Source of the DNA: an uncultured Bacillaceae bacterium
Lineage (GTDB): Bacteria > Bacillota > Bacilli > Bacillales > Caldibacillaceae
Length of the DNA stretch: 24,601 nt
Direction of reading: 5' to 3'
NCBI GenBank assembly: GCA_937934645.1
Contig: CALGYZ010000099.1
Location: forward strand, 1 to 24,601
Each line of letters begins with the position of its first letter. The stretch's first letter is position 1. This document shows, piece after piece, positions 7,772 to 14,248 of the stretch. The notes beneath the pieces are model-generated. The model saw only the letters and a program-made list of their open reading frames with translations, made no database searches and was not told the origin of the DNA. A program made the position numbers and the translations under genes.

Positions 7772-8515
7772 TCAGTGGAAGGTGGTAAATTTTTCCGGCA
7801 CAAACTCCATGGAGGAACCGACCTGGATGACTTCCATTTCGGGATAACGCAAAGCGGTTAGCTTTCCGCCGAAAACACAACCGGTGTCAATATTATACGT
7901 GTTATTGATAGATCTGACATCACGGACAGGAGTGTGGCTGTATACAATGGTTGCTTTACCGGAATAATTTTTGGCCCAATCTCGCCGGACCGGACGCCCG
8001 TCCGGGAGTTTTTCACCGGTAATATCCCCGTAAAGGACAAATTTTTTTACTTGCTGATTCTTTTTTCCGATATAGTCCTCACGGATCCCTGCATGGGCAA
8101 CAATTAAGTTTCCGCGGTCTAGCTCGAGATATAAAGGAGCTTGTTCATATAATTCCATAAATTTTTTTCGGATGGTCTGCTTTTTGTTTTCCGACAAACG
8201 CTCATACTCTGTGACCGTTGTCTCCAGTCCGTGGGTGACTTGGACCTTGTTGCCGAGAAAATAACGGTACAATTTATTACAATGATTGCCGGGGGTATAA
8301 TAGGCGAGCCCGTCTTTATACAAAGAATGGACAAGTTCGATGACTTTTAATGATGCCGGTCCCCGGTCTGTTATATCACCTAAAAAGACCAGCTTTCTGC
8401 CGGCCGGATGCATCCACATTTTATTTTTTTGTTCATATCTTAATTTTTTCAACAGTTTGACCAATTCATCATAACAACCGTGTACATCGCCGATAATATC
8501 CAGTTTCATCCGCAT
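7772..8515 (-). CDS. prpE: PrpE, bis(5'-nucleosyl)-tetraphosphatase (asymmetrical) / PPP-family phosphatase
   Basis: PrpE is a metallophosphatase; the B. subtilis protein hydrolyses Ap4A and has been linked to phosphotyrosine dephosphorylation and spore germination. The 247-residue product carries the PPP signatures in order: GDVHG (residues 9-13), GDITDRG and GNHC, then HAG and a late YSHTPV motif. The metal-binding Asp, His and Asn are all present. AGGAGAG stands directly upstream of the ATG. It is convergent with the double-PII gene and divergent from fabI. Its leader holds a terminator-like hairpin, listed separately. Confidence 0.92.
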   Translation of the reverse strand: MRMKLDIIGDVHGCYDELVKLLKKLRYEQKNKMWMHPAGRKLVFLGDITDRGPASLKVIELVHSLYKDGLAYYTPGNHCNKLYRYFLGNKVQVTHGLETTVTEYERLSENKKQTIRKKFMELYEQAPLYLELDRGNLIVAHAGIREDYIGKKNQQVKKFVLYGDITGEKLPDGRPVRRDWAKNYSGKATIVYSHTPVRDVRSINNTYNIDTGCVFGGKLTALRYPEMEVIQVGSSMEFVPEKFTTFH

Positions 8516-8530
8516 ATCTCTCCTGTATAT

Positions 8531-8558
8531 AAAAATGGCCGGGTTAAATTTCCCGGTC
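8531..8558 (-). promoter_or_regulatory. Terminator-like hairpin in the prpE leader (possible attenuator)
   Basis: On the minus strand GACCGGG (8558-8552) pairs with CCCGGCC (8543-8537) with one wobble, and is followed at once by ATTTTT. It lies between the predicted prpE promoter and its ribosome-binding site. No minus-strand gene upstream needs a terminator, because fabI is divergent. Confidence 0.5.
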
Positions 8559-8585
8559 GAAAAGGCAAAACTTCTGTCAAGGGGT

Positions 8586-8615
8586 ATTATACCATTTGCA
8601 AAATTATTTAGTCAT
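8586..8615 (-). promoter_or_regulatory. SigA promoter for prpE
   Basis: On the minus strand, ATGACT (8610-8615), an 18-base spacer and a perfect extended -10, TGGTATAAT (TATAAT at 8586-8591), precede prpE. The predicted transcript start near 8579 gives a leader of about 64 bases that contains the hairpin at 8531-8558. Confidence 0.6.
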
Positions 8616-8671
8616 AAAACTGCTCTTTTGTTTTTTCCGGAACCGATGGAAAGAGAAAGACCCATTTTTAC

Positions 8672-8700
8672 TTTTCATGAAAAAGAAAATATTGTACTAT
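8672..8700 (+). promoter_or_regulatory. SigA promoter for fabI
   Basis: TTTTCA (8672-8677), a 17-base spacer and TACTAT (8695-8700). Each box matches consensus at 4 of 6 positions. It lies immediately before the FapR-like operator. Confidence 0.45.
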
Positions 8701-8717
8701 TAGTAGGAGGTATTAAT
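8699..8717 (+). promoter_or_regulatory. Probable FapR operator in front of fabI
   Basis: ATTAGTAGGAGGTATTAAT is an imperfect dyad (TTAGTA, 5 bases, TATTAA) that closely resembles the FapR box as I remember it. FapR represses fatty-acid synthesis genes, including fabI, in B. subtilis and is released by malonyl-CoA. The site abuts the predicted -10 box, the usual position of FapR operators. The match is from memory and not from a matrix search. Confidence 0.55.
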
Positions 8718-8753
8718 AACATGTATTAATTTTTGATGCAGGAGGAAAATGGA

Positions 8754-9530
8754 ATGGTTTTGTCATTGGAAGGAAAAACATTTGTTGTTATGGGTGTAGC
8801 CAACAAACGCAGTATCGGATGGGGAATTGCCCGTTCACTGGACCGCGCGGGAGCACGTTTAATTTTAACGTATAACCAGGAGCGGATGTTAAGAAACCTG
8901 GAATCCTTGATTGAGGATCTGGAAGGAGAAAAGCCGCTGCTGTTACAATGTGATGTGAGCAAAGACGAGGAAATTGTCCGCTGCTTCCGGGAAATTAAAG
9001 AACAAGCCGGTGTGATTCACGGGGTTGCTCACTGTATTGCCTTTGCCAACCGGGGAGATTTGGACGGGGAATATGTGGAAACATCCCGGGAAGGCTTTCT
9101 GCTTGCCCATGATATCAGTTCTTATTCACTAACAGCTATTGCCCGCGAAGCAAGGCCTTTAATGACGGAAGGTGGAAGTATCGTCACCTTAACCTATCTC
9201 GGCGGAGAACGGGTTGTGAAAAATTATAATATCATGGGTGTGGCCAAAGCTTCTTTGGAAGCCTCGGTCAAATATTTAGCCAATGACTTGGGCAAGGACG
9301 GCATCCGGGTTAATGCCATTTCCGCCGGACCGATCCGTACGTTATCCGCCAAGGGAATCCGTGACTTTAATTCAGCGTTAAATATTGTTGAAGAACGGGC
9401 ACCATTGAGAAAGCTCGTCACCCAGGAAGAGGTCGGGGATACGGCGTTATTTTTATTCAGTGATTTGTCAAGAGGAATTACGGGAGAAACCATTCATGTC
9501 GATTCCGGATTTCATATTGTTTCCATTTAA
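8754..9530 (+). CDS. fabI: Enoyl-[acyl-carrier-protein] reductase FabI
   Basis: FabI performs the last reduction of each fatty-acid elongation cycle using NAD(P)H. The 258-residue product is a short-chain dehydrogenase with the FabI cofactor motif GVANKRSIGWGIA (residues 14-26) and the active-site residues Y148, Y158 and K165 in the FabI spacing Tyr-x6-Lys, in NYNIMGVAKASLEA. AGPIRTLSAKGI forms the substrate loop. I chose the ATG at 8754, 8 bases after GGAGG; an in-frame ATG further upstream precedes the ribosome site. The same fabI-cotO junction occurs in B. subtilis and the B. cereus group. Regulation by FapR is likely. Confidence 0.96.
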   Translation: MVLSLEGKTFVVMGVANKRSIGWGIARSLDRAGARLILTYNQERMLRNLESLIEDLEGEKPLLLQCDVSKDEEIVRCFREIKEQAGVIHGVAHCIAFANRGDLDGEYVETSREGFLLAHDISSYSLTAIAREARPLMTEGGSIVTLTYLGGERVVKNYNIMGVAKASLEASVKYLANDLGKDGIRVNAISAGPIRTLSAKGIRDFNSALNIVEERAPLRKLVTQEEVGDTALFLFSDLSRGITGETIHVDSGFHIVSI

Positions 9531-9534
9531 ACAG

Positions 9535-9567
9535 AAGGACCGGTTGATCCGGTCCTTTCTTTTTTTT
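9535..9567 (+). terminator. Terminator after fabI
   Basis: AAGGACCGG (9535-9543) pairs perfectly with CCGGTCCTT (9549-9557), with loop TTGAT and a long T run to 9567. Confidence 0.93.
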
Positions 9568-9620
9568 GGAAAATCAATCATTCGCGGACTTCTGGGGCAT
9601 AAGTGGCAAGCTCTGAAAAG

Positions 9621-9648
9621 AACATTCACTTTCCCTTCGCATACATTA
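9621..9648 (+). promoter_or_regulatory. Mother-cell promoter (SigK, possibly SigE) for cotO
   Basis: AAC (9621-9623), 16 bases, then CATACATTA (9640-9648), a full match to the SigK -10 pattern CATAnnnTA. CATACATT also fits the SigE -10, and GAACATT at 9620-9626 resembles a SigE -35 with a slightly short spacer. Late mother-cell transcription of cotO is known in B. subtilis. Confidence 0.55.
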
Positions 9649-9682
9649 TTTTAGACAGAATATATATGGAAGGGGAACGGAG

Positions 9683-10327
9683 ATGAAACATGTTAAAAAG
9701 AAAAAGAAGTGGAGGCCGGTATTGTTTATCCAACAGCCGGATTTCGGCATGGAAATGATGGAAGTTCAATGTGAATACCGTTTTTCCGTTGACAGCGGTG
9801 AAGAGGATCAGGAAAATCAAACATCCTCCGGAGAAGATCATATTGGCATTGACGGTAACAGAGAAACTGAACTTTCTGCTTCAGCCGGCGATGACTTAAC
9901 GGAGAATAACGAAGCACCTGCGGAACAAGAAAGTGATGGCGGAGAGGAAGCGGAAACAGAGGAAAATCCGGATCAACAATCGGAACATCCGCAGGAGTCC
10001 GGAAACGATGAAGCGGAAACCGGGGAAAAAAATAAAGAACCGGATCATGGAGAACTTGAAGAAGAACAAACGAAAGCAGAAGAAAATCCAAACCCGAAGG
10101 AAAAAAAGCAAAAAAAAGATGAGATCGAGAAACTGATCCGTCGGCTTGCCCTGTATCCGAATGTACTCATCCGCCCGCTTTGTGAGGCAACAATTAACGG
10201 AGAAAAAGCGGAGATACAAATTTTAAGCAAAAGAGGGGATAAAATCCGGATCCGGAGAGACAGGAAGATTGAGACGGTACACATTGATGAGATCGAGTCA
10301 TTAACGGTGAAAAATGAATTAAGGTAA
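9683..10327 (+). CDS. cotO: Spore coat morphogenetic protein CotO
   Basis: CotO is an outer-coat assembly protein made in the mother cell. The 214-residue product has three visible parts: a very basic N-terminus followed by RPVLFIQQPDFG (residues 1-25), a central acidic, disordered stretch (about 40-140) dominated by Glu, Asp, Asn and Gln, and a compact C-terminal segment (about 145-214) with IEKLIRRLALYPNVLIRPLCE. This architecture and the position directly after fabI match B. subtilis CotO (227 residues). A GAAGGGGAACGGAG ribosome site precedes the ATG. The central part varies freely between species, so identification rests on the two ends and the context. Confidence 0.85.
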   Translation: MKHVKKKKKWRPVLFIQQPDFGMEMMEVQCEYRFSVDSGEEDQENQTSSGEDHIGIDGNRETELSASAGDDLTENNEAPAEQESDGGEEAETEENPDQQSEHPQESGNDEAETGEKNKEPDHGELEEEQTKAEENPNPKEKKQKKDEIEKLIRRLALYPNVLIRPLCEATINGEKAEIQILSKRGDKIRIRRDRKIETVHIDEIESLTVKNELR

Positions 10328-10340
10328 ACAATATTTTTTT

Positions 10341-10392
10341 AAAAAAGTTGCTGCAGGTACACTTTTCATCGGGTGCCTGCAGCAACTTTTTT
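10341..10392. terminator. Bidirectional terminator between cotO and cotZ
   Basis: AAAAAAGTTGCTGCAGG (10341-10357) pairs perfectly with CCTGCAGCAACTTTTTT (10376-10392). The A tract and T tract let it work on both strands between these convergent genes. Confidence 0.9.
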
Positions 10393-10421
10393 CAAGGGAT
10401 GGTGCTTCTGTTTACTGCCTT

Positions 10422-10464
10422 AAAAAAAAACAAAAGTAGTACAGACCGGATGGGTCTATACTAC
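10422..10464 (-). terminator. Terminator after cotZ
   Basis: On the minus strand a 12-base stem (10464-10453 with 10447-10436, one G-U wobble) is followed by TTTTGTTTTTTTTT. It lies 9 bases after the cotZ stop and backs up the bidirectional terminator. Confidence 0.85.
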
Positions 10465-10473
10465 AAAGATCCA

Positions 10474-11055
10474 TTAAAGAGCGACAATATCTGCTGTTCT
10501 CGGCATTCTGAAGCCGGTCGGGGTTGTGGCCGGATGGCAATGGACACCGCAGAAGCAGTTCAGATCAACCGTGATGCAAACGCCGGTATGACTGTAACCG
10601 TGTCCGCCGCCCGGAAAATCAGGATCAGCTGTCAGCATGCGCAGCAATACTTGTCTTTTATAATCATCTGTTACCGCCGCAGGGTTTGAACCGCCCGAAG
10701 GAATGAGTGCCTCAGGTGAAATCGGCTGTAAAAGTTCGAGTACCGCACAGCAAGTTTCTGGATCCACGTCAACAACTCGGAAGGCAATTGATTCAAAAGC
10801 CAATAAATCATTCGGGTTGTTCGGGTTTCTTCTTACTCCTGCTCCGATAAAGAAACTGCAGCCGTCTTTGCAAATGAGGGAAACCGGGATGGTTGTCGGA
10901 CGGTTGCCGGCCATATCTCCGCAAAGTTCGCTGAGGGATGTGGCACAACCGCTGGCACATTGACCTGTATAGTTGTTTACTTTTTCTTGTTCTTCAACGA
11001 TATCAAGCAATATATCACAAACGCAATTGTTGAACTTGTCATGGTTGCAACCCAT
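10474..11055 (-). CDS. cotZ: CotZ/CotY/ExsY-family cysteine-rich spore coat protein
   Basis: Proteins of this family self-assemble into disulfide-linked hexagonal lattices forming the crust of B. subtilis spores or the basal layer of the B. cereus exosporium. The 193-residue product contains 14 cysteines, including the N-terminal CVCDIL, CKDGCSFFIG, CC around residue 102 and the C-terminal LNCFCGVHCHP, all typical of the family. It is longer than most members (about 148-162), with extra sequence around residues 112-150 rich in Pro, Gly and Ser. AAGGAGG precedes the ATG. It could equally be called CotY or ExsY; no second copy is in the window. Confidence 0.9.
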   Translation of the reverse strand: MGCNHDKFNNCVCDILLDIVEEQEKVNNYTGQCASGCATSLSELCGDMAGNRPTTIPVSLICKDGCSFFIGAGVRRNPNNPNDLLAFESIAFRVVDVDPETCCAVLELLQPISPEALIPSGGSNPAAVTDDYKRQVLLRMLTADPDFPGGGHGYSHTGVCITVDLNCFCGVHCHPATTPTGFRMPRTADIVAL

Positions 11056-11091
11056 AATTTTTCCTCCTTGTCAGAAATTCGTGTTCACTTA

Positions 11092-11119
11092 CAGACTATG
11101 AAAGAAGGCGGTTAACGGT
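11092..11119 (-). promoter_or_regulatory. Predicted SigK promoter for cotZ
   Basis: On the minus strand, ACC (11119-11117), 16 bases, then CATAGTCTG (11100-11092), one base off the SigK -10 pattern. The -35 element sits in the centre of the inverted repeat at 11107-11133. Confidence 0.45.
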
Positions 11120-11133
11120 ATCCGTTAAACGCC
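11107..11133. promoter_or_regulatory. Inverted repeat over the cotZ -35 region
   Basis: GGCGGTTAACGG (11107-11118) and CCGTTAAACGCC (11122-11133) form a 12-base dyad with one mismatch and a 3-base centre. It lies between the divergent cotZ and yjcA genes. It could be an operator, or on the plus strand a terminator-like hairpin, since T-rich sequence follows (11136-11149). Confidence 0.45.
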
Positions 11134-11202
11134 CATTTTTAGATTTTTTCATTATGTGGATAAGCCCGCATTTATATATTGAAAAGAAAGGGGGATTGAA
11201 TA

Positions 11203-11553
11203 ATGATCAGCGTCTGGGAGTTTATTTTGTTAGGTCTTGCGGCATTCCGGATCACGCGCTTGATTGTATTTGACAAAATTACGGAATTTTTGCGTGCTCC
11301 CTTTTTCCGGGAAGTTGAGGAGACCGGGCCGGAAGGAAAAAAGACAGTTTACCTTGTACCGTATGAAAAAGGAATAAGAAAATGGGCCGGTGAGTTGCTT
11401 GATTGCTATTGGTGTACCGGGATATGGATTAGCATCGGTCTCGTAATGTTTTACCATTTTTTTCCGGAACCTACATTTTGGTTTGTTCTAGTATTTGCGG
11501 TTGCCGCCATTGCCGCAATTATTGAAACTGTAATCAGCTATATTCTCGATTAA
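11203..11553 (+). CDS. yjcA: YjcA sporulation protein (DUF1360)
   Basis: This is a small membrane protein of the DUF1360 family, expressed during sporulation in B. subtilis and of unknown function. The 116-residue product has an N-terminal hydrophobic stretch (about residues 4-19), the family motif AAFRITRLIVFDKI and a charged middle. LLDCYWCTGIW carries the conserved Cys pair, and two closely spaced C-terminal membrane segments follow (about 72-115). AAAGGGGGA lies 9 bases before the ATG. It is divergent from cotZ, as the coat-cluster context predicts. Confidence 0.88.
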   Translation: MISVWEFILLGLAAFRITRLIVFDKITEFLRAPFFREVEETGPEGKKTVYLVPYEKGIRKWAGELLDCYWCTGIWISIGLVMFYHFFPEPTFWFVLVFAVAAIAAIIETVISYILD

Positions 11554-11614
11554 CGATGAACAAAATTTTTCCTTTGTTCGTAAACTGATAGAAAAGTTGA
11601 AATGGGGGAAACAA

Positions 11615-11719
11615 ATGCGTAAACGCAGGGAAAAATCACCGGAAGTGAAAAAAGGAGAGACGAGAAGAAAAAGAAGATGCAGGTGTCTTGGAAGAAGAAG
11701 AGAAAGAAGCCGGAAATAA
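11615..11719 (+). CDS. Very basic 34-residue miniprotein, possibly a frameshifted remnant
   Basis: The frame starts at ATG 11615, 5 bases after GGGGGA, and encodes 34 residues, mostly Arg and Lys with two Cys (RCRCLG). I do not recognise it. From about 11650 the adjacent +1 frame is open to a stop at 11742-11744 and reads as an acidic Glu/Lys-rich peptide ending NKEKQAGPV. This looks more protein-like than the Arg run of the first frame. So it may be a genuine arginine-rich spore miniprotein, a single frameshifted gene of about 43 codons, or chance. Confidence 0.3.
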   Translation: MRKRREKSPEVKKGETRRKRRCRCLGRRRERSRK

Positions 11720-11783
11720 AGAAAAACAGGCCGGTCCGGTATAATTATTTTCCGGAATTCCCGTTTTATGTGCATCAACCTAT

Positions 11784-11811
11784 ACAATCCCCTGTGCGAA
11801 AACATATATAA
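11784..11811 (+). promoter_or_regulatory. Predicted SigK-type promoter for the 78-residue orphan
   Basis: ACA (11784-11786), 16 bases, then CATATATAA (11803-11811), one base off the SigK -10 pattern, 40 bases upstream of the start codon. Confidence 0.4.
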
Positions 11812-11851
11812 ATATAGATTGATTTTTGATTATTCTCTAAGGGGGATTGAC

Positions 11852-12088
11852 ATGTTACACATATTGCATTACCATTATCAAAATCAAATTCCATTATTTA
11901 CTGTATATGTCTTGCCTACAGATGGTGCGGATGTAATCCAGTTGGATAATGTTACAATTATTGATCTCAGCCATGGGTCTGTTACGTTCCGCGGGCCTGG
12001 TTCACCCGGACCGGATATCATTACAGTTAATCTTGACAAAATTGTCGCAATTGAACATGAGGCTATTCCCGAGCTTGAAATTGAATAA
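11852..12088 (+). CDS. Hypothetical 78-residue protein in the coat/glycosylation cluster
   Basis: I do not recognise this protein. It starts at ATG 11852, a few bases after GGGGGA; the open frame runs 28 codons further upstream without a ribosome site. The sequence begins with an aromatic and histidine-rich stretch (MLHILHYHYQNQ), continues with alternating hydrophobic residues suggesting beta strands (VTIIDLSHGSVTF), has a GPGSPGPD turn, and ends acidic (IPELEIE). There is no signal peptide or membrane segment. It lies between yjcA and a spore-type glycosyltransferase, behind a SigK-like promoter, and is followed by a terminator. A minor spore-surface protein is a reasonable guess only. Confidence 0.65.
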   Translation: MLHILHYHYQNQIPLFTVYVLPTDGADVIQLDNVTIIDLSHGSVTFRGPGSPGPDIITVNLDKIVAIEHEAIPELEIE

Positions 12089-12103
12089 TTGTTTTATTGT
12101 TGC

Positions 12104-12129
12104 AGGGTCCCGTTCCGGGGCTCTTTTTT
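12104..12129 (+). terminator. Terminator between the orphan and the glycosyltransferase gene
   Basis: AGGGTCCCG (12104-12112) pairs with CGGGGCTCT (12116-12124) using two G-U wobbles around loop TTC, followed by a T run to 12129. It ends only 18 bases before the next start codon, leaving no room for a promoter in between. Confidence 0.75.
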
Positions 12130-12147
12130 ATGGAAAGGAGGATGAAG

Positions 12148-13080
12148 GTGAATATTTTATTTATTACCCGGGATTTTTCCTCCAGAATTGAAAAAAGCAG
12201 CCTTTATTTATTAGAAGAACTGAAGAAACATGCGAATGTCGTGACGGATTATGACGGGGGAAATATCCGGGATATTTTGAAAAGAACAAATTTCCGTCCG
12301 GATTTTATTTTGCTGAATGATTTAAAACCGGATTACAGTCCGTTTGTATACGGTCTTAACGACTTTCCGGTTCCTACCGGCGCCATTATGCACGATTTGA
12401 TGTACCGGCCCCATTACCGGAAGCGGTATTACCGGGAGCAGAATATCCGGCACATTTTTACCATTTACCGGGATGCGGCATATGCTCTTATGCCTGAATT
12501 GAAAGACAGGTTGATTTGGCTGCCCCATCATGTACCGACGCATATTTTTAAAGATTATAAACATAAGAAAACGATTCCTGTGCTGATGATGGGAGCGATT
12601 TTTCCCCAATTATATCCGGCAAGGACAAAGTTTTTTGAACTGTTGAAGGATTATTCGGGTTTTGTTTATCATCCTCATCCAGGTTACCGGGATATTAAGC
12701 AAAAGGTGCGGGTGGTGTATGCTGGAAAAAAATACGCCGAAGAAATTAACCGTGCCCGTATTTTTGTTACGTGTGATTCGAAAGACCATTTGCCTGTATT
12801 GAAGTATTTTGAGGTGCCCGCATGCCGCACGCTCCTGCTTGCGACCACATCGAAGGAACTGGAGGATCTCGGGTTTATTGACGGAAAAACGTTTGTCAGT
12901 GTAAATGAACATAATCTTATAGAAAAAATTCACTATTATTTGAGGAATGGAAAAGAGAGGAAAAAAATAGCGGATGCCGGATGGCGGATGGTCAGACAAC
13001 GTCATTCAACCGCAAAACGGACGAAAGAACTGTTGAAATATATCCGGGATGCTGTCGTCGGAAAGCCCGTTGGAAAATAG
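12148..13080 (+). CDS. CgeB-like spore glycosyltransferase
   Basis: This is probably a GT-B glycosyltransferase that decorates the spore surface. The 310-residue product starts MNILFITRDF, like CgeB-family proteins. Its C-terminal part (about residues 210-300) matches the Glyco_trans_1_2 domain, with KYFEVPACRTLLLA, a LGFIDGKTFV segment, NLIEKIHYYL and the closing AGWRMVRQRHS. I chose the GTG at 12148, 6 bases after GGAAAGGAGG; the ATG at 12142 touches that site and the frame further upstream includes the terminator. It precedes four nucleotide-sugar genes. Acceptor and donor are unknown; the neighbouring pathway suggests a UDP-linked deoxy-amino sugar. Confidence 0.82.
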   Translation: MNILFITRDFSSRIEKSSLYLLEELKKHANVVTDYDGGNIRDILKRTNFRPDFILLNDLKPDYSPFVYGLNDFPVPTGAIMHDLMYRPHYRKRYYREQNIRHIFTIYRDAAYALMPELKDRLIWLPHHVPTHIFKDYKHKKTIPVLMMGAIFPQLYPARTKFFELLKDYSGFVYHPHPGYRDIKQKVRVVYAGKKYAEEINRARIFVTCDSKDHLPVLKYFEVPACRTLLLATTSKELEDLGFIDGKTFVSVNEHNLIEKIHYYLRNGKERKKIADAGWRMVRQRHSTAKRTKELLKYIRDAVVGKPVGK

Positions 13081-13156
13081 TCTCTTATACTAGTCCGTTA
13101 CTGAAAAAAACGAATAGTATATGGATAGAAGCCAGAGTCAGAACAGGGTGTGTTAG

Positions 13157-14248
13157 ATGAAAATCATGACGATTTTAGGTACGAGACCGGAAATTATTCG
13201 CCTGAGTTTAATTATAAAAAAACTCGACCGGTTGTGTGAAAATCATGTACTCGTTCATACCGGACAAAATTATATCCCTTCATTGAGCGATATTTTTTTT
13301 AAAGAGCTGGAGATCCGCAGGCCGGATTATCACATCCGGCAGAAAAATAACAGTTTGGGTGCGCAATTGGGAACGATGTTTCAAGAGCTGGAAAAGATTG
13401 TTCTGAAGGAAAAACCGGATCAGGCTTTAATTTTAGGGGATACGAACAGCGCATTATCCGCCATCCTGCTCGAACGGATGGGAGTGGCGGTAACCCATAT
13501 GGAAGCAGGAAACCGTTGTTTTGATTTGAATGTACCTGAAGAAAAAAACCGCCGGATTGTTGACCACGTTTCGAGCTTTAATATGCCGTATACCCCAAAT
13601 TCGCGAGAAAATTTGCTCCGGGAAGGCATACCGGTCAACCGGATTGTCATTTCCGGTAATCCGATCTATGAAGTTTTACAATATTACGAGTCAAAAATTT
13701 CCCAAAGCAAAATATTGCAGAAATTGCAGCTGAAAAAAAAGCAATATTTTCTTGTCACGATTCACAGAGCAGAGAACGTCGATTCGGAAAAAAATTTACG
13801 GGAAATTCTTAAAGGATTGAATTTAGTGGCCGGTGCATTTAATAAGCGGATGATTTGCAGTATCCACCCCCGCACGAAATCGAAACTGGACCGCCTCCGT
13901 CCGCTAGAACTTCATCCGTTGATCGAATTTCACGAGCCGTTTGGATTTTTAGATTTCATCCGTCTCCAAAAATATGCATTTTGCGTATTAACGGACAGCG
14001 GTACAGTCCAGGAAGAAAGTTGTATTTTCCGGGTCCCTGCAGTGACCGTCCGGAATACGACAGAACGTCCGGAAACTGTCCAATGCGGAAGCAATATCGT
14101 GTCCGGTATATCTGCATCCGGAATTTTAAGTGCCGTACGGGTCATGGTAGAACATCAACCGGATTGGCCCTTGCCTGCAGGATATGGAGATCCGCATGTT
14201 TCCGAAAAGGTCGTAAAATTTTTACTGGGAGGTAAAGGTGTTGTTTGA
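13157..14248 (+). CDS. UDP-N-acetyl sugar 2-epimerase of the Cap5G/FnlC/WbvD type
   Basis: The protein belongs to the WecB superfamily, which inverts C2 of UDP-HexNAc. The 363-residue product has the superfamily motifs GTRPE (residues 8-12), GDTNS (94-98), a Glu pair (PEE, 127-129) and HRAENV. Its active-site strand reads HMEAGNRCFD (114-123) with VPEEKNRRIVDH after it. As I recall the families, this form is typical of Cap5G/FnlC enzymes acting on UDP-6-deoxy-L-HexNAc, while WecB/MnaA has EAGLRTG. That and the neighbours argue for the last step of a UDP-L-FucNAc or UDP-L-QuiNAc pathway, not ManNAc synthesis. AGGGTGTG precedes the ATG. It overlaps the next gene by 11 bases. Confidence 0.85.
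   Translation: MKIMTILGTRPEIIRLSLIIKKLDRLCENHVLVHTGQNYIPSLSDIFFKELEIRRPDYHIRQKNNSLGAQLGTMFQELEKIVLKEKPDQALILGDTNSALSAILLERMGVAVTHMEAGNRCFDLNVPEEKNRRIVDHVSSFNMPYTPNSRENLLREGIPVNRIVISGNPIYEVLQYYESKISQSKILQKLQLKKKQYFLVTIHRAENVDSEKNLREILKGLNLVAGAFNKRMICSIHPRTKSKLDRLRPLELHPLIEFHEPFGFLDFIRLQKYAFCVLTDSGTVQEESCIFRVPAVTVRNTTERPETVQCGSNIVSGISASGILSAVRVMVEHQPDWPLPAGYGDPHVSEKVVKFLLGGKGVV

Noticed and set aside
9726..10284. Several open frames antisense to or overlapping cotO
   Set aside because: They arise from the low-complexity acidic codons of cotO (GAA/GAG runs read as Phe/Leu/Ser on the other strand).
10348..10689. Plus-strand open frame of 113 codons opposite cotZ
   Set aside because: It is antisense to the clear Cys-rich cotZ gene, begins inside a bidirectional terminator and has no ribosome site.
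11558..11579. GAACAAA/TTTGTTC inverted repeat after yjcA as a terminator
   Set aside because: The stem is AT-only apart from two pairs and no T run follows, so it is unlikely to terminate transcription.
40..11583. The same 13-mer CCTTTGTTCGTAA at 40-52 and 11571-11583
   Set aside because: A few shared 13-mers are expected by chance in 24.6 kb, and the flanks are unrelated.
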